Assembly (NCBI RefSeq): GCF_009659375.1
Contig: NZ_WJQT01000002.1
Coordinates: forward strand, 124,001 to 188,000
Direction of reading: 5' to 3'
Origin: Fundicoccus ignavus
GTDB lineage: Bacteria > Bacillota > Bacilli > Lactobacillales > Aerococcaceae
DNA: 64,000 bases
The notes under the pieces are model-generated. The model saw nothing but the letters and a program-made list of their open reading frames with translations. It did not search any database and had not been told where the DNA came from. Position numbers and translations under genes: made by a program. Below, piece after piece: positions 1 to 8,258 of this stretch (its first letter is position 1; every line of letters begins with the position of its first letter).

Positions 1-1395
1 ACTCCAGGTGGTTCAATTGTGTCACGTGTAACGAACGACACGGAAACAATTAAACAATTCTGGAACGTGTTTTTCGCTATATTTGAGGGCTTTGCGACAA
101 TCATTGCAGTATTTGTTGGGATGTATAGTTTAAACCGTACAATGGCCTTATACTTCTTGTTATTTGTACCATTGATGATTTTTGCGATTTGGCTGTATCA
201 AAATTATAGTACACGAATTTACCGTACTTTGCGTGAAAATTTAAGTCGATTGAATACTAAAATTAATGAATCGATCTTAGGCATGTCTGTTATTCAGCAT
301 TTTAGACAAGAGAAACGTACAATGGATGAATTTGAAGCTCAAAACGAAGAACAATATGCAGGGCATTTAGCGATGGTTAAAATGAATGCACTCTTACTGA
401 ATACTGTAATTAGTTTGCTTGAAGGTTTATCGATAGCGTTAGTTTTCTATGTGTTAGGTAATCAATATTTTGATGGATTAATTGAAGTTGGAATTGTTTA
501 TGCATTTACTCAGTATTCTGCGAACTTCTTTAGACCGATGGGGATGATGATGGATAACTTGTCATTCTTACAAGATGGTGTAGTATCGAGTTCGCGTATT
601 CTTAGAGTATTGGATCATGATGAACATGTTCCAGAGCAAATTGTCATGAAGGATGCAGAAATTTCGGATGCTAAAATTGAATTTAAAAACTTATCTTTTT
701 CCTATGACGGTGAAATTGATGTGTTGAAAGATATCAGTTTTACAGTGAATCCTGGCGAAACCGTTGCTTTGGTTGGGCATACTGGTAGTGGTAAGAGTTC
801 AATTATTAATGTTCTAATGCGCTTTTACGAATACCATTCGGGTGATGTCTTGATTGACGGTCACAGTATTAGAGAGTTTGATTATGAAACGTTAAGGGAA
901 CAAGTTGGTCTTGTTTTACAAGATTCATTCTTATTCTACGGAGACGTTTCAAGAAATATTCGACTGCTAGACAAAACTATTTCGGATTATACCGTAAGAG
1001 AAGCGGCACGTTTTGTTAATGCGGATACGTTCATTGAAGTTGACCCAGCTGGCTATGGAAAACGAGTCATTGAGCGTGGAGCGAGTTATTCAAGTGGTCA
1101 GAAACAATTGATTTCCTTTGCACGTACGATGGCACGTGAACCTAAAATCTTAATTTTAGATGAAGCAACGGCTAATATCGATACAGAGACAGAAGAATAT
1201 ATTCAAAATAGTTTACAAAAAATGCGTAAAAACAGAACGACCATTGCGATTGCTCACCGTTTAAGTACAATTCGTGATGCTAATCAAATTATTGTTCTCG
1301 ATAAAGGAAGGATTATTGAAAAAGGTACTCATGATGAATTGATTGCCTTAGGTGGAACTTACTTCCAAATGTATCAACTACAAAGTATGAATTAA
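1..1395 (+). CDS. ABC exporter, fused membrane and ATPase domains (5' truncated by window edge)
   Basis: The reading frame is open from base 1, so the true start lies upstream and only about 464 residues are visible. The first half is the transmembrane domain of an ABC exporter, with the coupling stretch GGSIVSRVTNDT at its visible start. The second half is the ATPase: Walker A GHTGSGKSS (near residue 255 of the visible part), signature SSGQKQL, Walker B ILILDEATANID and a switch histidine in IAHRLST. This is the YheH/BmrD/LmrA-like exporter type, which works as homo- or heterodimers moving drugs, peptides or lipids outward. A partner half-transporter may lie upstream of the window. The substrate cannot be told from sequence. 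A terminator hairpin follows at 1461. Confidence 0.9.
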   Translation, partial: TPGGSIVSRVTNDTETIKQFWNVFFAIFEGFATIIAVFVGMYSLNRTMALYFLLFVPLMIFAIWLYQNYSTRIYRTLRENLSRLNTKINESILGMSVIQHFRQEKRTMDEFEAQNEEQYAGHLAMVKMNALLLNTVISLLEGLSIALVFYVLGNQYFDGLIEVGIVYAFTQYSANFFRPMGMMMDNLSFLQDGVVSSSRILRVLDHDEHVPEQIVMKDAEISDAKIEFKNLSFSYDGEIDVLKDISFTVNPGETVALVGHTGSGKSSIINVLMRFYEYHSGDVLIDGHSIREFDYETLREQVGLVLQDSFLFYGDVSRNIRLLDKTISDYTVREAARFVNADTFIEVDPAGYGKRVIERGASYSSGQKQLISFARTMAREPKILILDEATANIDTETEEYIQNSLQKMRKNRTTIAIAHRLSTIRDANQIIVLDKGRIIEKGTHDELIALGGTYFQMYQLQSMN

Positions 1396-1460
1396 AAATT
1401 AATAGCTTAACATCAATGTTTGTTTGACTTCTTCAAGTCATCAAAAGTCTAAAAGGGGCA

Positions 1461-1512
1461 ATAAAGGGGCAACTAGAATAAATCATCTAGCCTTTCTGCC
1501 CCTTTATTTTTT
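1461..1512 (+). terminator. Rho-independent terminator of the ABC exporter, overlapping the integrase 3' end
   Basis: The arms 1461-1471 (ATAAAGGGGCA) and 1497-1507 are perfectly complementary, with an inner CTAGA/TCTAG pairing, and a T-rich run follows. The last codons of the opposite-strand integrase lie inside this hairpin. A direct repeat of AAAGGGGCA occurs at 1452-1471. The prophage may therefore have integrated at the host terminator, but no second att copy was recognised. Confidence 0.75.
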
Positions 1513-2594
1513 AATTTCTCAGTAACATGATTGTAAATTTTTAATGTTGTTTCTGGGTCGGTGTGACCAACTCGGTGCATGATATACCTTAAAGGAAATT
1601 CCTGTTCAGCGAGTAAACTGATGTGTGTGTGTGACGCATGACGTGGGAAGAGTAGTTAGGATTAACTTTTTTTAATTTCTTGTTTAAATTTGAGTGTGCT
1701 ATAGGCACGTTATTTCTCGTGACAAAAACAAAGTTGCTTTCGTCAACAAATAAAACCCTGTTTAAATTTATTCGCCTACTTAATATCTCATTAAGCCGAT
1801 CGCTGCTATCGATAATTCTATGAGAAGAAGTATTCTTGGTAGATTTAACCTTGCGTTTATCCGATGAGTCAATCGACTTGTTAATGGAAATTTTGTTTTC
1901 CTTAACTAACCAATCTTTTTCAGTAATAGCGGTAGCTTCACCAAATCTCATTCCTGTGTGTATTTGGAATTCCATTAAGTCAGCTTCAACCTCATTTAAT
2001 AACTTACGCATTTTTACTATCTCATCTTTTATCACTTCTGAATCGATATACCCATCAAACGACTTGGGGGCCTTATCCTTAAATTCTAACAATCTAAAAT
2101 CAATTGGTGTAATAAACTTATATTCTTTTTTAGCAAAAAACATTACAGAAACTATTAGGTTTTTGATACCCAGGGCGGTACGCTGTGACAAGTTCTTTTC
2201 AAATTGCGCTATATCCACTAGAGTTTGAACGTCTTTTAGATCAATAGCTGTCAGCAGATACTTTCTAAAATCATAAGGTTCAATGTGATTACGGTAAGTA
2301 CTTTGCGCTGAGATAGCAGTTGCATTAGCCCAACGTACCTGCTTAAATTTGTAATAAGCATTATAAGCCATTTCGAAAGTGACACCTTTGGCTTCAACAA
2401 CTTTCCCATTTAGTTCCGCAATCCTTTTATTCAATATCTGAGTTGCTTTTTTTTGGCTTGCGGGCTATTAGCATTGAGAGTAGTCGACGTCTTTCTGTAT
2501 TTACCAGTTTTTTTATCGAGATATCGTTCAACATATTTATAACCTGTTATTACTTCTTTGCCATCGACCTTCTTTTTTGCGGTTCAATCCACAT
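1473..2594 (-). pseudogene. int: Phage tyrosine integrase, three frameshifts
   Basis: The probable original start is ATG at 2594 with an AGGAG ribosome site just upstream, beginning MWIEP. The frame breaks in an A-rich run near 2575, is open to an 8-A run at about 2446-2453, breaks again, then runs from about 2434 to 1590 (281 residues) with the core-binding and catalytic domains (GMRFGEA for the first Arg). A third break lies in a CA-dinucleotide run at about 1625-1634, exactly in the RHTHIS catalytic stretch. Below it, another frame encodes the expected C-terminus SLLAEQEFPLRYIMHRVGHTD...LKIYNH, with the nucleophile Tyr, ending at 1473. All breaks fall in simple repeats, so they are either true slippage decay or sequencing error. 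Confidence 0.85.
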
Positions 2595-2624
2595 ATAAAA
2601 CATCTCCTATTTTATGATAATTTG

Positions 2625-2720
2625 TGCTAAAATAGGGTATAACAAATACCGCTATTAAAGCGTGTTTGTTCAGAGCTCACTCTTATTAGCTTGCCGGCGA
2701 TAGAGTGGGCTTATTTTATT
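2625..2720 (+). ncRNA. Candidate small RNA with its own terminator, upstream of the integrase
   Basis: A 10-bp hairpin (arms 2674-2683 AGCTCACTCT and 2702-2711, 18-nt loop) is followed by TTATTTTATT, a rho-independent terminator reading rightward. No ORF precedes it. A possible -10 (TAAAAT or TATAAC, 2628-2645) lies about 40-50 nt before it, so a transcript of roughly 70 nt is plausible. It would run antisense to the integrase leader. It resembles the layout of type I antitoxin or phage-control RNAs, but no toxin ORF was identified. Confidence 0.35.
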
Positions 2721-2829
2721 AATCTAAGAACGCTGGGTGCCAACTGTAGGCATCAGCTAAGTTTTTTAAATTGTTATAATTAAAATTTGTGAAGTTGATT
2801 TTGTCTATCTCGTCTTTTACTATTTCCAT
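2719..2829 (-). other. 36-codon open frame, probable gene fragment at the deletion joint
   Basis: An ATG at 2829 opens a 36-residue frame (MEIVKDEIDKI...AYSWHPAFLD) ending at 2719, immediately beside the hairpin at 2674-2711. There is no ribosome binding site upstream. The sequence reads like the C-terminal tail of a soluble protein. It is probably the end of a phage gene cut by the deletion that brought the tail module here. I do not recognise the family, and expression is doubtful. Confidence 0.25.
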
Positions 2830-2834
2830 TTTTA

Positions 2835-3746
2835 ATGTCAATTAAGCATATTGTCGATAACCGAAATGAAAAATCAGTCTATGCTGAAGATGTGTCAATC
2901 AGCTTGATTAACTCAGTAATAGACGGTATGGAGACACCAACCGAACCTCAATTAATTGAATACTACTTAACGCCTGTCTTAGATAAGACGGGTTTTTTAA
3001 TTGGAAATAACGAATCAATAGATAAGAAGATATTGGAGCTATCAGGCTATCAGAATGCATTGGAGCGTGTGAGATATATCATTCACAGTTTCGAGATGGA
3101 GTTTTATTTCAGGGTAGAATTTACGGACTTAAAAGACCCGAAATTCTATATTCACATCGTGCAGCAACGTTTGGAAGGTGATTTAGGCTTTAGAATATCA
3201 TCCGATGATGTAGTTAGAGGTATTGAACGAACTGTTAATACCGACAATATTATTATTAAACTGATTGTAAGAGGGCGAGCTAAAGAAGTTGAATCAACTG
3301 AAGTTGAGGAAGAAGCCGAAGTTGAAGAACCTAAGAATAACTATGTTGAAGCTGTAATCACTGAAGCGATGCGCATTAGAGATATGCGACTGCCTTATAA
3401 ATGGGGTGGGAATGGTTTAACGGGATTTGACTGCTCCGGCTTTGTCAACTGGTGTTTCAGAACTGCAAACTATCCAGGTTATCCAACAGCGGGCCGATCA
3501 TACACTAATAGCATGTGGGACCAAGGCGGCGCTCATGCACATTACTTTAATCGTATAAGTCGAGCAGAGGTAAAACGTGGCGATATTGTATTTTGGGATA
3601 CAGGCTATACCTACCCGAATGACGCCAACCATGTAGGTATCGCATTAGATAACGAGCAATGTATTCACAGCGGAAATCCTAATGGCTTAATTCAAAAAAT
3701 AAATTCAATGAAATTTATCGGAGCTGTTCGAGTGAAAGGAGGCTAA
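2835..3746 (+). CDS. Phage tail protein fragment with NlpC/P60 peptidase domain
   Basis: The protein has 303 residues. Residues 1-150 look like the end of a siphophage Gp37-like tail protein, followed by an acidic Glu/Val-rich linker (about 151-170). Residues 175-303 form an NlpC/P60 cysteine peptidase: catalytic Cys in FDCSGFVNW, His in ANHVGIALD, and the usual GDIVFWD strand. Such domains cut stem peptides in peptidoglycan and help the phage tail penetrate the wall. There is no ribosome site before 2835 and the start lies next to the deletion joint, so the N-terminal part is probably lost and translation uncertain. The stop (3744-3746) sits 3 nt before the next gene, which shares its tail-module job. 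Confidence 0.75.
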   Translation: MSIKHIVDNRNEKSVYAEDVSISLINSVIDGMETPTEPQLIEYYLTPVLDKTGFLIGNNESIDKKILELSGYQNALERVRYIIHSFEMEFYFRVEFTDLKDPKFYIHIVQQRLEGDLGFRISSDDVVRGIERTVNTDNIIIKLIVRGRAKEVESTEVEEEAEVEEPKNNYVEAVITEAMRIRDMRLPYKWGGNGLTGFDCSGFVNWCFRTANYPGYPTAGRSYTNSMWDQGGAHAHYFNRISRAEVKRGDIVFWDTGYTYPNDANHVGIALDNEQCIHSGNPNGLIQKINSMKFIGAVRVKGG

Positions 3747-3749
3747 TAT

Positions 3750-5804
3750 ATGACGTTTATCTCAAAAGTAAAGCAAGGCGCAATTAACGGATGGCATACA
3801 CATCAAATATTGCCTTCTATCTCGATTGCACAAGCGATTTTAGAATCTGCATCGGGCGCATCACCGCTAGGCGCTAAATATAATAACTTATTTGGTATCA
3901 AAGCAAGTGAGGATTGGACCGGAAAGGTCATTAATTTACCAACTCGTGACTATGGCGCTAATGGCTCTTATCAAACTAATGCGAATTTCAGATGGTATGA
4001 CAGCTGGAATGACTCAATGCTAGACCATGCAGCGTTTTTCACCAATACACCATGGCGTGAAATTAATTACGCAGCGGTAGTAGGAGAAAAAGATTATAAG
4101 AAAGCAGCTCAGGCACTACAGTCTGCTGGCTATGCTACTGACCCACAATATGCGACTAAATTGATACAAAGAATTGAACAGAATAATCTCACGCAATATG
4201 ATACCGAAGCGTTTAATGGACAACCATCGAATGTAGGAGTAATCAAGAAAACGGTAGGTGGCACGCTCACAGAACTCGCTAAATCAGCGGTTAAGCAGTA
4301 CGATGTAACACTGATTGGTGATTCGCTTGGTGTAGGCACTCAACCTAAATTAGCAGGTGCTTTTAAGTCATTTACGCATGATGTACTTGGTAGCAGACAG
4401 ATTACACATGCTACTAACAGCTTAAACGGCACGTATGTCTTGCAATCGCTAAAAGATTATGGCCAGCTTAAAGATATCGTGGTGGTCATTCTTGGAACTA
4501 ACCGAGGTGTTACAGATACTGAAATTGATAACTTTGTGGCCATCGCAGGCAATCGCAAGGTTATTTTTGTTGATACAAATTCCAATGTTGCACACCGTCA
4601 ATCAGTATCAGACGCTTACAGAAGAGCGTCTGAACGTCATAATAATGCATATTTTGCTAACTGGATGGCTCACTCAAGCAGTCTAAGAAGTCGCTATTTT
4701 GGTAGTGACGATATCCATATGACTAATGAAGGTTATCAGGCTCATGCTAACTTTATTAAAATGGCAGTGTATGAAGCTGGTGTTGGCGTTAAAACCACAT
4801 CGGGAACCATCGGAACACTAACTGAGTACATAGGCATTGAAGATATTGATTATAAAGGTGGTAACTTGGTTAGTCCAAAAGGTGAATCGGTTATTTATAA
4901 TCATCCAGCTAATGAATTGTGGGGAAGCAAGACCGGCGAAAGAGTTATCTGGATTGAATCTATTTTAGAGGTTGATTCCGATGACCCGCAATTTATCCTA
5001 GAAACCGCTGTGAAAGTCATGAAGGAAAATGGCCAACCTGCAGCTCAATACGTCGTGGACTTAGCTGAATTACCTGATGATGTTTCAATCGGTGAATGGG
5101 GCCTTGTTTTAGATCATGAATTTAATCCGCCTCTTTATATCCATGCTAGGGTGTTGGAGATCATCACATCTGAGACTGATATAAATGCCAATAAAGCAGT
5201 CATTGGAAACGTGACCGAAGTCTTTCCTGCAGATAAATCAGATATTAAGTTGATTCAAGCAGAACTAAAAAAAACTCGAACTGAACTAATGGGTGAGTGG
5301 AGACAAAGCATTGAGACTACAGCTGTGATGTCAGCCACTAATGGATTTATTCTCAGTGATTACATCCAAGAAACGCAATTAGTCGTATCAATACCAAGTA
5401 CATCTCAGATGCCTGCTTATTATACATGGGAACGAGTGTCCGAAGATTCAATTGCTGATAGGGAGTTTAATGACATACTTGAAAATACTGAAGAAACAAA
5501 CAGGTTGACGCTCTATTTAAAAGATGTCGTTGGAGATGAGAGCATGTTCATTTGTATTGCTTTAGATACGAAAAGAAAAGTAATAAACATAGCAACTACA
5601 ATGGTTAGATATCAGCTTCAGGGCTTATCAGAAGCTGACAAAAGCGAAATTCAAAATGGCACCGTTAATAACTTAAAACGTGGAGAGGTCGTCACAGAAA
5701 TCAACAATAACAATGCATTTAATATAACTAACAATGGCATTAGCATAGGTGGAGTGGAGCTAACAAGCGTTCAATTGCATCAGTTATTAGAATTGTTAAA
5801 TTAA
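3750..5804 (+). CDS. Phage tail-associated lysin: glucosaminidase plus SGNH hydrolase plus tail domain
   Basis: The start ATG follows AAAGGAGG. The protein has 684 residues. Residues 1-150 are a LytG/FlgJ-like endo-beta-N-acetylglucosaminidase (SISIAQAILESASGASPLG, YNNLFGIKAS). Residues 175-345 are an SGNH-fold esterase: block I TLIGDSLGVG, block III ILGTN, and Asp/His block V DDIHMTNEGYQ. This SGNH domain resembles the extracellular part of OatA-type wall O-acetyltransferases, suggesting it removes or handles O-acetyl groups that block glycan cleavage; that role is inference. Residues 360-684 resemble phage minor structural/baseplate proteins. Together with the NlpC/P60 gene just upstream, this is a wall-penetrating tail tip. 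Its host gene set is gone, so expression is unclear. Confidence 0.8.
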   Translation: MTFISKVKQGAINGWHTHQILPSISIAQAILESASGASPLGAKYNNLFGIKASEDWTGKVINLPTRDYGANGSYQTNANFRWYDSWNDSMLDHAAFFTNTPWREINYAAVVGEKDYKKAAQALQSAGYATDPQYATKLIQRIEQNNLTQYDTEAFNGQPSNVGVIKKTVGGTLTELAKSAVKQYDVTLIGDSLGVGTQPKLAGAFKSFTHDVLGSRQITHATNSLNGTYVLQSLKDYGQLKDIVVVILGTNRGVTDTEIDNFVAIAGNRKVIFVDTNSNVAHRQSVSDAYRRASERHNNAYFANWMAHSSSLRSRYFGSDDIHMTNEGYQAHANFIKMAVYEAGVGVKTTSGTIGTLTEYIGIEDIDYKGGNLVSPKGESVIYNHPANELWGSKTGERVIWIESILEVDSDDPQFILETAVKVMKENGQPAAQYVVDLAELPDDVSIGEWGLVLDHEFNPPLYIHARVLEIITSETDINANKAVIGNVTEVFPADKSDIKLIQAELKKTRTELMGEWRQSIETTAVMSATNGFILSDYIQETQLVVSIPSTSQMPAYYTWERVSEDSIADREFNDILENTEETNRLTLYLKDVVGDESMFICIALDTKRKVINIATTMVRYQLQGLSEADKSEIQNGTVNNLKRGEVVTEINNNNAFNITNNGISIGGVELTSVQLHQLLELLN

Positions 5805-5819
5805 GAGAGGAGAATTTAT

Positions 5820-6345
5820 TTGTTAGAAAATTTTAGAAAAACTCAACTGATTTGGGATAAAGCGTCGACCAAAATAAAGGATTATCTAAGAGCGAACTCG
5901 TCGGACAATCACGGTAGAAAACTAAGCGTCACAGTAACAGATGATGGTAGAGTCGTTGATTTAACAGGGGTTTCTTTGATGCTATACCGGGAATCGCAAG
6001 ATAAAAAAGTAAATGGATTAGATTCATTTACTGCGGTTCACGCACAGACTGGACAATTTGAAATTTATTACACACCTGAGCTACTAAGCAATGTAGGTGA
6101 TCTAAATGCACAGCTAGTATTGATTGTGGTTCAGGTCGAGTGGCTAGTGAAACTTTTGAAATTCGAATTTTTAAAGGTGTTGATGATGGGGCTGTTGTTG
6201 GACAGGCTAGTTTTACTGCGTTGACAGTCGCATTATTAAACGCTCAGAATCTTGAAGAAAACTATGCACCAAGATTAAATGTGGTAGAGATTAACAAAGC
6301 TGATAAGTCAGAAGTGAATAACCTTACCGCGCAGTTGGTTCTTAC
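5820..6345 (+). pseudogene. BppU-like phage baseplate upper protein, frameshifted and truncated
   Basis: A TTG start at 5820 follows GAGAGGAG. The first about 100 residues (MLENFRKTQLIWDKASTK...) match the N-terminal domain of BppU-family baseplate upper proteins. A one-base deletion near 6125 shifts the frame. The natural continuation, GRVASETFEIRIFKG...NLEENYAPRLN, lies in another frame and runs to about 6335. There it passes abruptly into group II intron sequence. The C-terminal part, usually receptor-binding or trimerising, is absent. It belongs to the tail module with the two lysin genes and is non-functional here. Confidence 0.75.
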
Positions 6346-7100
6346 AGAGCGGTGTCATAGATCTGTCTGGCGAATTCGTAGAAAGTAACACAGGCGCACC
6401 ACAAGGTGGCGTGATTTCGCCCCTACTCTGTAACGTATACTTACATGAACTGGATAAAGAAGTGAAGCAGAGAGGACACCGTTTCGTCCGGTTCGCTGAT
6501 GACTTCGTCATCTTTGTGAAGTCAAAACGAGCCAGTGAACGTGTGCTCCAAAGTATCACTCGCTTCATTGAAAAACACCTGAAACTAACTGTCAACCAAG
6601 AGAAAAGTAAAGTGGGTTCCCCAACGCGTTTAAAGTTCTTGGGTTGTCTGATAACCACAGTGAATGGGGTCTGTCGCTACAGACCTTCGAACGAAGCCAA
6701 AGCGAAATTCATTCGCACCTTGAAACGCTTGACCAAACGTAAGCGAGCAGGGACATTTGATGAGATTGTCAAAGAGATAAACAGCCGAACAAGAGGCTGG
6801 GTAAATTATTTTGGCACAGGTTTCATCAAAACCTTCGTAACTAAAGTAGAGCAATGGCTCCATCACCGAATCAGGCAACTAATTTTAAAGAGATGGAAAA
6901 ATCCACGTACTAAGATTAGCAGATTAATGCGTTTAGGTCTAAATATGGACAGTGCTAAACGCATTGGTTACTCCAGAAAGAAATACTGGAGACTGTCAAA
7001 AACACCTGAGGTTCATTGGGTTCTTACAACGAAAAGACTCTACCGGTGGAACGTAGTTTCACTACGTAACCTGGCAGAGTCTGCTTACTTAAGATATTGA
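6339..7100 (+). pseudogene. ltrA: Group II intron reverse transcriptase/maturase, C-terminal fragment
   Basis: The open frame begins within RT domain sequence (FLQSGVIDLSGEFVES) with no start, so domains RT0-RT4 are missing. What remains: GAPQGGVISPLL (RT4/5 region), the catalytic RFADDFVIF (YxDD-like box), LKFLGCL, and the group II maturase domain X (FDEIVKEINSRTRGWVNYFG, then RRWKNPR-like ends) to a natural stop at 7100. The intact family is about 420-600 residues; about 254 are present. The left junction joins a phage baseplate gene at 6330-6345. It cannot act alone in splicing or retrohoming. Confidence 0.85.
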
Positions 7101-7174
7101 ACCGCCGTATACGGAACCGTACGTACGGTGGTGTGAGAGGACGGTAAATAAATTAATTATTTACCTCCTACTCG
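7101..7174 (+). ncRNA. Group II intron 3' end, domains V and VI
   Basis: Directly after the RT stop, ACCGCCGTA (7101-7109) pairs with TACGGTGGT (7124-7132), with an inner GGAACC/GTACGTAC part, the typical domain V fold. The next hairpin, AGGACGGTAAATAA with its partner ending TTTACCTCCT (7138-7169), fits domain VI. The intron 3' end is probably near CTACTCGAT (7168-7176). The 5' domains I-III are missing, so this is the 3' remnant of a group II intron marking the left edge of the purine block. Confidence 0.7.
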
Positions 7175-7189
7175 ATTTTTTAGACCTGC

Positions 7190-7891
7190 TCAGCTAAGAA
7201 AATCTGAACGAAACCGTTCATGCTTATCGATTGTGATATGCTCACCAGAAATCCCGTATTCACGCAGGGTGGCGATGGTTTCTCTAAGGAAGTCATCGCT
7301 GCCGACGATATAGAAGAAGGCGTTAGTATCAACAGCCAGTCTGTTCACTTCCTGATAGTAAGCCGGACGGTCAGTGACGTACTGAGCTGTCAGAGACGGA
7401 TCTGACTCTTGTTCAAACAAACTAGAGAAGAGTTGCTCACCAGACGAGTCGATATTTAGAGAATGAAGCGAATCTATTCTGTTAGAATCATTTAAGTACT
7501 GCAGAATGAGAGGTCTGAATGAAGCGATGCCGACCCCGCATGACAACAGGTAAATGGGTCTGTCTTCTCGCTTCAATGGGATATTTGTATGTGTCTTGAA
7601 CAGGGCAACTGAGCTTCCGCTTTTAAGTTCAGCCAGATGAATCTTGTATCTTGAGCGCTCTGCTCTAAGGCGAGTCGTGATGCCGATTGTGTTTTCTTCT
7701 GGAAGAGTTGCGATCGACATATGCCGGACCAGCCCTTTGTCAGGTTTTTCTTCGCTATTGAATCCTTCCAGTGCCAGGTGAGTGTGCGCGCCTTCTTCCC
7801 AGGTGAAGCCCTCTGGGAGGTCGAGGTAGAATGTTTTTGTGTCTGTGGCCTCATCAATGACGTCTACAAGGGTTGTCCAGTATATCTGCAT
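7190..7891 (-). CDS. FAD/NAD(P)H ferredoxin-reductase-like oxidoreductase, iron-controlled
   Basis: About 233 residues. The start chosen is ATG 7891 because AGGAG lies 8 nt upstream; the in-frame ATG at 7900 abuts the same site. The N-terminal half is an FAD-binding FR-type barrel with the flavin motif RHMSIATLP. The C-terminal half is a nucleotide-binding domain with LSCGVGIASFRPLI. It is a stand-alone electron-transfer module, as in flavohaemoprotein or ferric-siderophore reductases, without a heme or iron-sulfur domain. A perfect Fur-type palindrome covers its promoter, so a role in iron reduction or iron-limited redox is a reasonable inference. Gene ends 15 nt from the intron remnant. Confidence 0.75.
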   Translation of the reverse strand: MQIYWTTLVDVIDEATDTKTFYLDLPEGFTWEEGAHTHLALEGFNSEEKPDKGLVRHMSIATLPEENTIGITTRLRAERSRYKIHLAELKSGSSVALFKTHTNIPLKREDRPIYLLSCGVGIASFRPLILQYLNDSNRIDSLHSLNIDSSGEQLFSSLFEQESDPSLTAQYVTDRPAYYQEVNRLAVDTNAFFYIVGSDDFLRETIATLREYGISGEHITIDKHERFRSDFLS

Positions 7892-7939
7892 GTGAATCAT
7901 CTCCTAAGTGTGAGTCTGTCAGCGAATTGTGTTTATTTA

Positions 7940-7968
7940 AGTATAATTTAATTGAGAATTATTCTCAA
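7940..7968 (-). promoter_or_regulatory. Sigma-A promoter of the ferredoxin-reductase-like gene
   Basis: On the minus strand, -35 TTGAGA (7963-7968), a 17-nt spacer and -10 TATACT (7940-7945). The -35 sits inside the palindromic operator, so a bound repressor would block RNA polymerase. Confidence 0.75.
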
Positions 7969-7975
7969 TTAAATT
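7945..7975. promoter_or_regulatory. Fur-family operator, perfect 15-1-15 palindrome
   Basis: The 31-base site is perfectly symmetrical about position 7960. Its core, TGAGAAT-T-ATTCTCA, has the 7-1-7 form of Fur boxes (consensus TGATAAT-N-ATTATCA); PerR or another Fur paralogue is possible. It overlaps the -35 of the divergent reductase gene. Nothing indicates that it controls purC, whose start is 280 nt away. Confidence 0.75.
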
Positions 7976-8034
7976 TTGCGAATAGTTTTACGAACTCTGA
8001 TCTTAAAATCACTATTCAAGGATAAATAGTCAGC

Positions 8035-8232
8035 AATGTTCGTTAATTACAAAACATTAGAATATTTTAATCTTTAAATTCAGCTTTATAAACATGAAAC
8101 ACGAACATTATACAAAATGTCAATCATAAATAGACGCTCAAAGATGGACTCTATTCCTTAGACAATTTATGATAAGGCTATATCGATAAATTGGAACGAT
8201 TGAAAGTATAGGTGTGTTTAATGTTCGTGTTT
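8035..8232 (+). promoter_or_regulatory. PurBox-like operators upstream of purC
   Basis: The 14-mer AAACACGAACATTA at 8097-8110 recurs as an exact reverse complement at 8219-8232. A third site with the same CGAACATT core in reverse orientation lies at 8035-8048. The CGAAC core flanked by A/T is the PurBox recognised by Gram-positive PurR. The 108-nt gap between the exact pair is larger than in Bacillus, so looping or alternative promoters may be involved. The purC promoter itself was not clear. Confidence 0.6.
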
Positions 8233-8258
8233 AACCAAGTCCTGAAAGGGGTATTCAG

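Larger units (their letters stand above)
1473..6340. mobile_element. Decayed prophage remnant
   Basis: The integrase lies on one side and tail-lysin/baseplate genes on the other. Replication, packaging, capsid, holin and lysogeny-control genes are all missing, so a large internal deletion joined the integrase end to the 3' end of the tail module near 2835. The right side is truncated by a group II intron fragment at about 6335-6345. Internal evidence of decay: three frameshifts in the integrase, no start signal for the first tail gene, and a frameshift in the baseplate gene. The element cannot excise or form particles by itself. Confidence 0.8.

Noticed and set aside
2719-2829. Type I toxin peptide paired with the hairpin RNA
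   Set aside because: The 36-residue frame is hydrophilic with no membrane helix and has no ribosome site, unlike Fst/TxpA toxins.
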